Source: Tardibacter sp963781025 (GTDB taxonomy: Bacteria; Pseudomonadota; Alphaproteobacteria; Sphingomonadales; Sphingomonadaceae). Taken from it: a stretch of DNA of 64,000 nt. The DNA lies in the NCBI GenBank assembly GCA_963781025.1, contig CAWADU010000003.1, forward strand, positions 744,001 through 808,000. The letters are read 5' to 3'. Shown here one piece after another: positions 46,521 through 55,375 of this stretch (position 1 is its first letter; every line of letters begins with the position of its first letter). The notes under the pieces were generated by a model. That model made no database searches, was not told the origin of the DNA, and worked only from the letters and a program-made list of their open reading frames with translations. A program made the translations under genes and the position numbers.

Positions 46521-48971
46521 CTATCCCGCGCCTTCCTGTTGCACGTTTTCCTGCGAACGCGCCAGTGCATCGCGCACCGCCTCGCCCAATTGTTGCACCG
46601 AAAAGGGCTTTGGCAGAAAGGCGAAACCAGGAACCGAGATCGATCGCCGCAACTGTTCCTCGGCGTAACCCGACATGAACACGATGGGCAGTCCGGGCCG
46701 CTCCTCACGCGCCTTGGCGACCAGCGTCGGCCCGTCCATTTCCGGCATCACCACGTCCGATATGAGAAGATCGATATGGTCCTCTTCGGCCAGCCGTTCC
46801 AGCGCCTCGATGCCATTGGCGGCGGTCACGACGCGATAGCCCTTCCTGACGAGCGCGCGCTCTGCCACCGCCCGAACCGTCGCCTCGTCCTCCACAAGCA
46901 ATATCGTGCCCACGCCCCAGAGTTCATTGCCCTGGGCCTTAGACGCAACCGGCGGGATCACCCGCTCCTGCCCCGGCTGGCCGTGATTGACCGGCAGATA
47001 AATGGTGAAGGAGGCGCCTTGCCCGACTTCCGATTCGGCGAAGATATAGCCACCGGTCTGCTTGACGATGCCATAGACGGTCGAAAGCCCGAGGCCGGTT
47101 CCCTTGCCCACCTCTTTGGTCGTGAAGAACGGCTCGAAGATGTTGGCGAGGATTTCCGGCGGAATGCCGATGCCCGTATCGGAAATCCGCAGCGCGGTAT
47201 ATTCGGCGGGCGGTACGATATCCGATCCCAGTCTTCGTGCCTCGGCGGCCGAGACGGCGAAGGTGGAAATCGAAAGCTCGCCCCCATCGGGCATCGCATC
47301 ACGCGCATTGACGGCGAGATTGACGATCACCTGCTCGAGCTGGCCGGGGTCGGCGCGAACGGCGCCAAGGCTGCGTCCGTGCTTTACGGTAAGCGTGACG
47401 CGTTCTCCCAGCAGCCGCTTCAGCAGATGCGACAATTCGCCAACCACATCCGAGATCTGCAGCACCTGCGGGCGCAGCGTCTGCTGACGCGAGAAGGCGA
47501 GCAGCTGCCGCACCAGATTGGCCGCGCGATTGGCGTTCTGCTTGATCTGGGTGATGTCGTCGAAATCGCTGTCGCCCGGCCCGTGGCGCAGCAACATCAG
47601 GTCGCAATAGCCGATGATCGCGGTCAGGATGTTATTGAAATCGTGCGCCACGCCGCCCGCTAGTTGGCCAACAGCCTGCATCTTCGTGGCCTGCGCCACC
47701 TGCCGCTCCAGCTTCTCCTGCTCGCTGTTGTCCGCAAGATAGAGAATGACCGCAGGCAAGCCCAGGCCGGTCACGCGCGCCAATGTCAGGACAACGGGGT
47801 CGTCCGGCGCCGTTTTCAGGCGAATGCGAAGATCGCGCAGGGTCGGCTGACCGGTCGCCATCTTGCGGATCATGTCGGAAACCATGCCCTTTTCGTCTTC
47901 CACGACGAGGTCGCTGGGATACAACACCTCCTCGTCAGGGCCGATCCCCGCGGCGCGGCAAAAGGCATTGTTCATGAAACGGAATCGCCCGTCCCGGTCG
48001 GTCAGCGCCAGGCCAAGCGGAAGCGTGCCGAGAAGCGCCGGAACCGAAGCGGTCGATTCCGCCGCGCCATAGGATCCGGGGCCCATTCCACCGTGTTCGT
48101 CGAGCAGAAGAAACAGAAAGGTGCGCGGCTCGTCCGCTTCGCCTTCAAGCGCCAGTTCGACCACCCGCACCGCTTCCCGCCGCCCGCCGACGTCGAGCAT
48201 GCGCACGACCCCTGCATCGTCCAGCTCCAGAAGGCTCGTCAGCGTCGCTCTCTGCTCGACCGGATCGCCGCCATTCGTGTGCTGGCGAAAAACAGCATTT
48301 GCCGCGATGATCCGCCCATCGCTGTCGGTAATCACAGCGGAGATCCCGGCGCGCGAAAACCACTCGCCGACGTTGCCGGCAATGAGGCTGCGCGCGGTTT
48401 CGCGCACAGCCGGCCCGCGCGCATCGTCCGCAAGCCAGAGGCAGCATTCATCCGGCCCGTCGATACGGCGCACGCGCAATAACCGTCTCACCTCGCCACC
48501 GGACTCACCGTCAAGAAAAACAGCGTCGGAACCATGACTCAGGGCGTTCAGTTGCGCCTTCAAGACCGCATCGACAACCGTCGCGTCCGAACCGGCCAGT
48601 TCGACGGGCGTCCGATAACCGTCAGCCAGCGCCGCCCAGCTTTGATTAGCGCAGATGAGACGACCATCGGCATCGCAGATGGCGGCGGCGTGGTCGATCG
48701 CGTCCAGCGTCGCCCGCGCGATCGTCCAGTCGGTGGCGGCGGCCTCCACCCTGACCGCGGCGCGCGCCCGCGAAACCGCAAAGGTCAACGCACATGCGCC
48801 AAGGATGACCGCGCCGAAGATCGCGCCCGCGGCGATGTTCTGCAACGCCCAGCTCACCAGAAGCGCCGATGCCAGCGCCGCGCCGGTCGAAGCAACCGTT
48901 GCCAGCGTCAACAAAAGCCGGTCCCTGCGCGAAGCCTGTTCGCGGACGGGATCGGTCGGAGATTCCTTCAT
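46521..48971 (-). CDS. cckA: Hybrid histidine kinase CckA
   Basis: 816 residues: two N-terminal membrane helices (about 18-40 and 45-68), PAS-like sensor regions (about 85-420), HisKA with VAHDFNNILTAIIGYCDLML (His443), HATPase with NLAVNARDAMPDGG and GTGLGLSTVYGIVKQTGG, and a C-terminal receiver (Asp739 in LLISDVVMPEMDG). The HDFNN H-box and domain order match CckA, which feeds phosphate through ChpT to CtrA to control cell cycle and motility genes in alphaproteobacteria. ctrA and chpT are not in the window. Confidence 0.9.
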   Translation of the reverse strand: MKESPTDPVREQASRRDRLLLTLATVASTGAALASALLVSWALQNIAAGAIFGAVILGACALTFAVSRARAAVRVEAAATDWTIARATLDAIDHAAAICDADGRLICANQSWAALADGYRTPVELAGSDATVVDAVLKAQLNALSHGSDAVFLDGESGGEVRRLLRVRRIDGPDECCLWLADDARGPAVRETARSLIAGNVGEWFSRAGISAVITDSDGRIIAANAVFRQHTNGGDPVEQRATLTSLLELDDAGVVRMLDVGGRREAVRVVELALEGEADEPRTFLFLLLDEHGGMGPGSYGAAESTASVPALLGTLPLGLALTDRDGRFRFMNNAFCRAAGIGPDEEVLYPSDLVVEDEKGMVSDMIRKMATGQPTLRDLRIRLKTAPDDPVVLTLARVTGLGLPAVILYLADNSEQEKLERQVAQATKMQAVGQLAGGVAHDFNNILTAIIGYCDLMLLRHGPGDSDFDDITQIKQNANRAANLVRQLLAFSRQQTLRPQVLQISDVVGELSHLLKRLLGERVTLTVKHGRSLGAVRADPGQLEQVIVNLAVNARDAMPDGGELSISTFAVSAAEARRLGSDIVPPAEYTALRISDTGIGIPPEILANIFEPFFTTKEVGKGTGLGLSTVYGIVKQTGGYIFAESEVGQGASFTIYLPVNHGQPGQERVIPPVASKAQGNELWGVGTILLVEDEATVRAVAERALVRKGYRVVTAANGIEALERLAEEDHIDLLISDVVMPEMDGPTLVAKAREERPGLPIVFMSGYAEEQLRRSISVPGFAFLPKPFSVQQLGEAVRDALARSQENVQQEGAG

Positions 48972-49065
48972 TCTGGAAGCATGCCTTATTCAGCCGTCAC
49001 CAGAGGACAGGCTTGGGGCCAGGGTCCGTCATTCGTCAAGAGGCCAGGCTCGGCGTTTTGAACGA

Positions 49066-49617
49066 TCACGCCGGTTGATTGGTCCGTCGGTGGCGCCGCC
49101 TGCGCCATTTGTGCGCGATCCACAACCGCCATCCCAGCGCGGACAGGAAATAGAACAGGATCGCGCCGCCAAAGGCGATCGTCAAAAGGCCGGTCGCCGT
49201 CGCCGGCGCCGCGTCGGACAATAGCCAGGAAAGCCAATCGTTCAACAGGCCATGCGCCTGCCGCGTCACCTCGGTCTCGGGCGTCACCGCATCCAGCTTG
49301 AGCATCCAGTGCCCCAGATAATAAGCGGCGACCCATATCGGCGGTGTCGTCAATGGGTTGGTGATGAAGGTGGTAACCGCCGCCACCGGCACATTGGCGC
49401 GGAAGGGCAGCGCAAGCAGCGCCGCAAACACCGTTTGCGCCACGGGCACCAGCACGCCGACGATCACGCCAAGCGCGACGCCGCGCGGCACCGACCGGCG
49501 GGTGAAACGCCATAGTTCCGACCGCAGGACACGATGCGCGACCGGCCTCAGCCAGCGGTTGCGCGCCATTTCCTCCCGACGGGGCATGTTCCGCCTGATC
49601 CAATTGATCATCGCCAT
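49066..49617 (-). CDS. DUF2062 membrane protein
   Basis: 183 residues from ATG 49617 (ATG 49611 possible). Two or three membrane segments with the DUF2062 core SVPRGVALGVIVGVLVPVAQ, FRANVPVAAVTTFITNPLTTPPIWVAAYYLG, and a basic C-terminus (KWRRRRHRRTN). Function not established. It lies 17 bp after smpB in the same direction, so it is likely part of the dapA-smpB transcript. Confidence 0.85.
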   Translation of the reverse strand: MAMINWIRRNMPRREEMARNRWLRPVAHRVLRSELWRFTRRSVPRGVALGVIVGVLVPVAQTVFAALLALPFRANVPVAAVTTFITNPLTTPPIWVAAYYLGHWMLKLDAVTPETEVTRQAHGLLNDWLSWLLSDAAPATATGLLTIAFGGAILFYFLSALGWRLWIAHKWRRRRHRRTNQPA

Positions 49618-49633
49618 GCCGGGCACCCGTCCC

Positions 49634-50116
49634 TCATCCGCGATCACGCATCAGCCGGGCCTGTTCGCGCTTCCAGTCCTTTGCCTTTTCCGATTCGCGC
49701 TTGTCGTGAAGCTTCTTGCCCTTGGCGAGCGCCAGTTCGACCTTCGCCCGCCCGCGCTGGTTGAAATAGATCGACAACGGCACCAGCGTCATGCCTTGCC
49801 GGGTCACGGCGCCGCCAAGCTTGGCGATCTCGCGCCCTTTCATCAACAATTTGCGCGGCCTGCGCGGCTCGTGGTTGAAGCGGTTGCCATGGCTGAATTC
49901 GGGGATATTGGCGTTGACCAGCCAAAGCTCGTCGCCCTTCACCTCGGCATAGCTGTCCGCGATGGAACCTTCGCCGAAACGAAGCGATTTCACCTCGGTG
50001 CCGGTCAGTGCGATACCGGCCTCGAACACGTCGCCAATGGCATATTCATAGCGCGCGCGCCGGTTTTCGGCGACGGTCTTTACCTTGTCGAAAGAGGCGT
50101 TTTGCGGGCGCGCCAT
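49634..50116 (-). CDS. smpB: SsrA-binding protein SmpB
   Basis: 160 residues from ATG 50116, overlapping the dapA stop. VAENRRARYEYAIGDVFEAGIALTGTEVKSLR, EFSHGNRFNHEPRRPRKLLM, GMTLVPLSIYFN, and the basic C-terminal tail KGKKLHDKRESEKAKDW are diagnostic. Partner of tmRNA in rescuing stalled ribosomes; the ssrA gene is not in the window. Confidence 0.96.
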   Translation of the reverse strand: MARPQNASFDKVKTVAENRRARYEYAIGDVFEAGIALTGTEVKSLRFGEGSIADSYAEVKGDELWLVNANIPEFSHGNRFNHEPRRPRKLLMKGREIAKLGGAVTRQGMTLVPLSIYFNQRGRAKVELALAKGKKLHDKRESEKAKDWKREQARLMRDRG

Positions 50117-50991
50117 CAAATAAGGCCTGCATGCTCCAGGGCTTTGTCCACCGCGTTGCGCGAAGCTTCGGATGGCCAGGTCATGGGCAGCCTCAACTCC
50201 GTCGGGAGTTCGGGACGAACCCGCGAAAGCGCATATTTGACAGGCCCCGGTGAAGCATCCGTGAACAGCGCATGATGAAGCGGCCAGAGCCGGTCCTGCA
50301 GGGCAAGCGCCTCGGCCCAGCGCCCATCCAGCGTCGCCCTTTGGAAGTCGGCGCAAAGCCGGGGCGCGACATTGGCCGTCACGGAGATGCAACCGACGCC
50401 GCCCGAGGCGTTGAACCCCAGCGCCATATCGTCATTGCCGGAAAGCTGGCAGAAATCCTTGCCGCAATAATGCCGCTGCGCCGATACGCGCGCGACATTG
50501 CCGGTCGCGTCCTTGACGCCGACGACGGTCGGAATTTCGGCCAGCCGTCCCATTGTTTCGACGGACATGTCGACAATCGCCCTGCCGGGGATGTTGTAGA
50601 TCACGATCGGCAGGTCGCAATGCTCGGTCAGATAGGCGAAATGGCGATAGAGGCCGTCCTGATTCGGCTTGTTGTAATAGGGCGTGACCACCAACGCGGC
50701 CGCGACGCCGGCAGCCTTGGCGTGCTTCATGTGCTGGAGCGCGGTCGCGGTATCGTTCGACCCGCATCCAGCGATAACCGGGACGCGGCCGTCCGCCGCC
50801 TTCATGCAGACATCGACGACGTGGTTGTGCTCGTCGATCGTCATCGTCGCGCTTTCGCCCGTCGTTCCGCATGGAACCAGACCAGATGATCCTTCGCGGA
50901 CCTGCCAGTCGACAAAGGCGACAAACGCCTTCTCGTCGAAACGTCCGTCCCGGAAAGGCGTCACAAGCGCAGGGATAGATCCCTGGAACAT
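50116..50991 (-). CDS. dapA: 4-hydroxy-tetrahydrodipicolinate synthase
   Basis: 291 residues, TIM-barrel aldolase. GTTGESATM, VIYNIPGR (Tyr near 132) and the Schiff-base Lys160 in VVGVKDATGN. First committed step of lysine and diaminopimelate synthesis. Divergent from slt with only a few tens of bases between, so their promoters overlap. Confidence 0.96.
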   Translation of the reverse strand: MFQGSIPALVTPFRDGRFDEKAFVAFVDWQVREGSSGLVPCGTTGESATMTIDEHNHVVDVCMKAADGRVPVIAGCGSNDTATALQHMKHAKAAGVAAALVVTPYYNKPNQDGLYRHFAYLTEHCDLPIVIYNIPGRAIVDMSVETMGRLAEIPTVVGVKDATGNVARVSAQRHYCGKDFCQLSGNDDMALGFNASGGVGCISVTANVAPRLCADFQRATLDGRWAEALALQDRLWPLHHALFTDASPGPVKYALSRVRPELPTELRLPMTWPSEASRNAVDKALEHAGLI

Positions 50992-51036
50992 GGCATTGCT
51001 CCTTCACCCCAGACGCAGATGCGCTATCATGGATGC

Positions 51037-53166
51037 ATGTCGTTGCGTTATAAATCTCCGCCGCCTGATAGGGATGGGCACACCCTTCTGTCCAGAAGGC
51101 TCCGTCGTTTGTCGTCACTATTGCTGCTTGGCCTGTCCGGCTTTGCGCTGACGGGGGCGACGCTCGACCCGCAGGCTCGCGATTGGTATCGTTTCCGGCT
51201 CAATCTTTCTTCATCCGTTCCGGTGCAACCTCCGGCGCGGCTCGATCCATTGGCAGAAGCGATCGCCGTTTGGGATTCGCTGCGTCAATCCGACAGCCTG
51301 CCTTTCGAAAGCTATGCGGGCTTTTTGCGCCAGCATGCCGGCTGGCCTGGCAAATCGGGCTTTCGCAAAGCGGCGGAACGCACACTGAAGCCCGACATCA
51401 CTTCGCCCTCGCTGATCGTGGATTATTTTCAGCGTTTCCCGCCGCTCACCAACCAGGGCGCCTTGCGCTATGCCGAGGCGTTGCTGGCGGTGGGCCGCAA
51501 AGCGGACGCCGTTTTCCAGGCACGTGCGGCATGGGTGGGAGGCGCCCTTCCCGTCGAGGAAGAGAACCGCCTGCTGGCCCGCTTTGCATCGGATCTGGCC
51601 GTCGCCGATCATGATTCGCGGATGGACCGGCTGCTGTGGGACGATTCGGTGAGCACCGCGCAGAGGCAGGTCAACTTCACCACGCCCGCCAAGCGCGATT
51701 ATTTCCTGGCGCGGCTCGCGATGAAGCTCCGCTGGCCGGACGCCGCAGCCCGACTCGCATCGGTATGGGCGCGCTATCCGATGGACCCCGGGCTTGTCGC
51801 CGATAAGGCGCGCTGGCAGCGGGGCACCGGGGACTGGATCGGCGCGAGACGCACGCTGGCGGAGGCAAAGATCGCGCCCGGCTCGGTCCGCTTTCCACTG
51901 CAGTGGATGCAGACCCATCTGGATTTCGCGCGGGCAGCGGCCAACGACAAGCAATGGGATCTGGCGTACGGCATCGCGGCGGATACCAACGCCTATCCGT
52001 CCGGCACGGTTCTGAGGACCCGGTCCGCTGCCGAGCGCGACGTTCTGACCAGTCTGGAATGGCTGGCAGGGTGGACAGCCCTCAAGCAGTTGGGACGGCC
52101 GGCATCAGCAATCCCCCATTTCGAACGTTACAGCCTGTCGGCGCAGACGCCGCAAACTCAGTCGAAGGGCGATTATTGGGCGGGCCGAGCTGCTCAGGCG
52201 GCCGGCCAGACGACGGTCGCGCAGGGTTTTTTTGAAAAAGCGGCTGCGCATCCCGACCATTTTTACGGGCAACTTGCGCTTGAGCAGCTGGGGCGGCCAA
52301 TAAAGACGCCGCCTGCGCCCCAAGTGACGATCGCCCCGTTCGACCGCACGCATTTCGAACAGAACGAAGTCGTCCGCGCCATACGGCTCCTTGCCGAACT
52401 CGGCGATCAATCCCGGCTTACGACATTCATCCGCGCGCTCGCCAATTCGGCTTCGACCGAGCAGGAACAGTTGTTGACCGCCGATCTGGCGCGCTCCATA
52501 AATCGGCCCGATCTTGGCGTTCGCCTTGCCCGCAACGCCCGCAAGTCGGGCGAAAGCTGGCTTTGGGATGCCGGTTATCCGCGTCTGTCGCTGAGTTCGC
52601 TGTTTGACCGGCAGTGGACGATGATCCACGCCATTACCCGGCAGGAAAGCGAGTTCAACAGGGACGCGGTCAGCCATGCCAACGCCCGCGGGCTGATGCA
52701 GCTGATGCCCGGAACCGCACAGGAAACGGCTGGCAAGGTCGGCGTCCCCTATGATTATGAGCGGCTGACGGCCGACATCAATTACAACGTGACCCTGGGT
52801 TCGACCTATTTCGCCAACCTGCTTGACCGCTTCGGAGGCAGCCATGTGCTGGCGGTCGCCGCCTACAACGCCGGGCCCGGCAATGTGAGCCGGTGGATCG
52901 CCGATAATGGCGATCCCCGCCTGCCGGGAGCCGACGTCGTCGAATGGATCGAAAAGATACCATTGTTCGAAACCCGCAATTACGTGCAGCGGGTGCTTGA
53001 AAATGCGGTGATCTACGACGTGCTCAACCCGACGCGAGCGAAAATGCCTTCTGTCAGCAGGCTTTCGGCCTATCTCGGCAGGCCGGATCGTCAGACAGCG
53101 GAAGTTCCGCGCTGCGCGGCGCCGCTCGTCTCGCAGCCCGTGAATACGCTCGCCGTCCAATGCTGA
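51037..53166 (+). CDS. slt: Soluble lytic murein transglycosylase (Slt70-like)
   Basis: 709 residues from ATG 51037 (51019 and 51033 are nearby ATGs; only 51019 is in the same frame, none has a clear ribosome site). A signal segment near 28-42 is followed by a long helical superhelix (U and L domains) and a C-terminal SLT domain with catalytic Glu in TRQESEFNRDAVSHANARGLMQLMPGTA, then VAAYNAGPGNVSRW. Cleaves peptidoglycan glycan strands in the periplasm. greB follows after 13 bp. Confidence 0.92.
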   Translation: MSLRYKSPPPDRDGHTLLSRRLRRLSSLLLLGLSGFALTGATLDPQARDWYRFRLNLSSSVPVQPPARLDPLAEAIAVWDSLRQSDSLPFESYAGFLRQHAGWPGKSGFRKAAERTLKPDITSPSLIVDYFQRFPPLTNQGALRYAEALLAVGRKADAVFQARAAWVGGALPVEEENRLLARFASDLAVADHDSRMDRLLWDDSVSTAQRQVNFTTPAKRDYFLARLAMKLRWPDAAARLASVWARYPMDPGLVADKARWQRGTGDWIGARRTLAEAKIAPGSVRFPLQWMQTHLDFARAAANDKQWDLAYGIAADTNAYPSGTVLRTRSAAERDVLTSLEWLAGWTALKQLGRPASAIPHFERYSLSAQTPQTQSKGDYWAGRAAQAAGQTTVAQGFFEKAAAHPDHFYGQLALEQLGRPIKTPPAPQVTIAPFDRTHFEQNEVVRAIRLLAELGDQSRLTTFIRALANSASTEQEQLLTADLARSINRPDLGVRLARNARKSGESWLWDAGYPRLSLSSLFDRQWTMIHAITRQESEFNRDAVSHANARGLMQLMPGTAQETAGKVGVPYDYERLTADINYNVTLGSTYFANLLDRFGGSHVLAVAAYNAGPGNVSRWIADNGDPRLPGADVVEWIEKIPLFETRNYVQRVLENAVIYDVLNPTRAKMPSVSRLSAYLGRPDRQTAEVPRCAAPLVSQPVNTLAVQC

Positions 53167-53179
53167 ACGGATAACCGCC

Positions 53180-53659
53180 TTGTCGCAGCCGAACTACATC
53201 ACCCCTGCCGGTTTTGCGGAATTGCAGGCCGCCCACCACCAGCTTTTCGCCATTGAGCGGCCGGAAATGGTCGAGGTCGTGTCATGGGCCGCGGGCAACG
53301 GCGACCGGTCTGAAAACGGCGATTACCTGTACGGCCGCAAACGGTTACGCGAGATCGATCGCGAACTGAATCGGCTGGCCCGGCGAATGAAGGACGCGCA
53401 GGTCGTCGACCCTTGCAGGCAGCCTGACAAATCCCGTGTTTTTTTCGGGGCAACGGTCACTGTCGCCGACGAGGAAGATGTCGAACGACGCTACACGCTG
53501 GTCGGCGTTGACGAGGCTGATGCCTCGGCGGGCCGGATAAGCTGGCATACCCCGATCGCCCGGGCGCTGCGCGGCGCGGCGGTCGGCGATACGCGCACGG
53601 TTCAGCTTCCGGGCGGCAGTGTGGAGCTGGAAATCGTCGCGATCAGCTATCCGGGCTGA
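53180..53659 (+). CDS. greB: Transcription elongation factor GreB
   Basis: 159 residues from TTG 53180. N-terminal coiled coil with GDRSENGDYLYGRKRLREIDREL (the acidic tip that stimulates transcript cleavage), C-terminal FKBP-like domain ending VELEIVAISYPG. GreB rather than GreA by the GRKRLREIDRE segment. Placed just after slt. Confidence 0.9.
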   Translation: MSQPNYITPAGFAELQAAHHQLFAIERPEMVEVVSWAAGNGDRSENGDYLYGRKRLREIDRELNRLARRMKDAQVVDPCRQPDKSRVFFGATVTVADEEDVERRYTLVGVDEADASAGRISWHTPIARALRGAAVGDTRTVQLPGGSVELEIVAISYPG

Positions 53660-53736
53660 GGCAACGGCAGGTAACGACCCATGTCGGTCACGCGATCCGC
53701 TAGGTCGCGAATTTGAAAGCTGCCGCTTCTCCGATC

Positions 53737-54321
53737 CTAGCCACGAATGGTCTGGCCGCGTTCGAGCATGGCAACGAAATCGACGATTTTACGTGCCCTG
53801 GTCTCGGATTTCTTCACCGCTTCAATCCGGTAAAGAATTGCATATCGGTTAGCCCCGGTGAGTGTAGCAAAGAACGCCGCCGCCCTGGGATTTGCATCGA
53901 GTGCGGTTTGCAAATCTTGCGGGACGACGGCCTTACTGGCTGGCGCGTATGCTGCATCCCATCGCCCATCGGCCTTCGCCTTGTCGATTTCCGAATGCCC
54001 AGAGGCGTGCATTCGCCCTGCTGAGATCAGCTCTAGCGCGCGCCTTCGATTGATCGCTGACCACTTGCTGCGCGCTTTACGTGGGGTAAAGCGGACCAAC
54101 CAGCTCTCAGCGTCATATTTGACGAGCTGACCGTCAATCCAGCCATGGCAAAGGGCACTGTCGATCGCTTCGGCCTTGGCGACGCTGGCGACGGCAGAGC
54201 CTGTTTTGCGAAATCTGATCCAGGCACCGGCGGCATCGCGCGGTTGCTCCGCCAACCAGATGTCCAGCGCAGCCTGATCCGGGAACGACACTATTGGAAG
54301 GCCAGAATGTAATCCAGTCAT
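53737..54321 (-). CDS. YdeI/OmpD-associated family protein
   Basis: 194 residues from ATG 54321. VSFPDQAALDIWLAEQP, GAWIRFRKTGSA, ALCHGWIDGQ, RFTPRKARSKWSAINRRRALELISAGRM and the C-terminal NRYAILYRIEAVKKSETRARKI match the YdeI/bacteriocin-protection family. Its cellular role is not known. It converges with greB and seems a single-gene unit. Confidence 0.82.
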   Translation of the reverse strand: MTGLHSGLPIVSFPDQAALDIWLAEQPRDAAGAWIRFRKTGSAVASVAKAEAIDSALCHGWIDGQLVKYDAESWLVRFTPRKARSKWSAINRRRALELISAGRMHASGHSEIDKAKADGRWDAAYAPASKAVVPQDLQTALDANPRAAAFFATLTGANRYAILYRIEAVKKSETRARKIVDFVAMLERGQTIRG

Positions 54322-54527
54322 GGCCTGCTTTAGCGCGCCGCAGTTCAATATACATCCGCTTTGGCGACCGCCCGCCCGAAAGCGGCCTGTCAGGATTCCC
54401 CCCAAAGCAGTCCTCCCCGTGAAGACGGGGGATCATGAATATAGGTGAACGTTGGCCCAACGCGGTGTTCATGGTTCCTGAAACAGACTCAAGAATGGCG
54501 TTGGCGGGTTAGCCACCCAACATGAAC
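54322..54527. other. Intergenic region between YdeI-like gene and ppk2
   Basis: 206 bp without a credible gene. One GC hairpin at 54414-54431 (CCCCGT, GAAG loop, ACGGGG) without a T tract in the relevant direction. No recognised operator; it presumably holds the ydeI-like promoter. Confidence 0.4.
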
Positions 54528-55322
54528 TCAATCGCACTTGAGCTTTCGTCCAAGCGCCTTTTCGGCAAGCGCCACCAGATCAGTGTCGAGCGCGGGCGGC
54601 TCCATCGGCACCTTCGCTTCCAACTGTTCGGCCAGTGTTTCCAGGGCCGCGATCCGCGCCGCCCGCTGGTTGTTGCCGTCAATGACCGTCCATGGCGCCC
54701 AGCGCGTATTGGTGCGACTGAACATCTCGTCCATCGCTTCCAGATATTGCGCGCGCTTTTCGCGGTTCCGATAATCCTCGGATCCCGTTTTCCAACGCTT
54801 CCATGGATTTTCCATCCGCTCTACAAGGCGGCGGTCCTGCTCTTCTTGCGTCACATGAACGAACATCTTGACGATGCGTGGTGTTGTCGTCAGCCTGTTC
54901 GCGCCTCGAAAGCGTTGATCTCGTCATAGGCGCGGCGCCATTCGCTTGTGGCTGCAAAAGCCTTCGACGCGTTCGACCAGCACGCGCCCGTACCAGCTTC
55001 GGTCGAAGATGTTGATGTCGCCGCTTGCGGGCAGTTTCGTCCAGAACCGCCAGAGATAATGGCGATCCTTTTCGTCAGGCGTCGGCGCGCCGATCGGCCA
55101 GACCTGGAAATAGCGCGGGTCCATATTGGCCGTAGCACGGCGGATGATGCCGCCCTTGCCCGCCGCGTCCCATCCTTCGAACACGACGATTGCGCGGCGC
55201 TGATGAACAATATGCGCGACCTGGATATGCCCCAGCCGCTTCTGCAGCTTCGCCAGTTTCTTGTCGTACTTGTCGGCATCGATCGCCTCACCCCGTTCGA
55301 ATTCGGAAAGGTCGATGGTCAT
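54528..55322 (-). pseudogene. ppk2: Polyphosphate kinase 2 family, two frame breaks
   Basis: From ATG 55322 the PPK2 core is plain: IVVFEGWDAAGKGGIIRR (Walker A), DPRYFQVWPIGAPTPDE, YLWRFWTKLP, NIFDRSWYGRVLVERVEGF. The frame shifts after VERVEGF by one extra base in an AAAA run at 54957-54960, giving FAATSEWRRAYDEINAFEAR. A second indel near 54893-54900 restores TPRIVKMFVHVTQEEQDRRL to the end. Total length about 264 residues, normal. The enzyme transfers phosphate between polyphosphate and nucleotides. Probably functional if the two indels are errors. Confidence 0.85.
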
Positions 55323-55375
55323 CGCTGCTCGTCCTTCGGTCCCTTCCGCGTCATCCCTGGGGACGACGAGCGAAC

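Noticed and set aside
54404..54440. Hairpin as an insertion-sequence end
   Set aside because: There is no transposase or second copy in the window; the stem is too short to be diagnostic.
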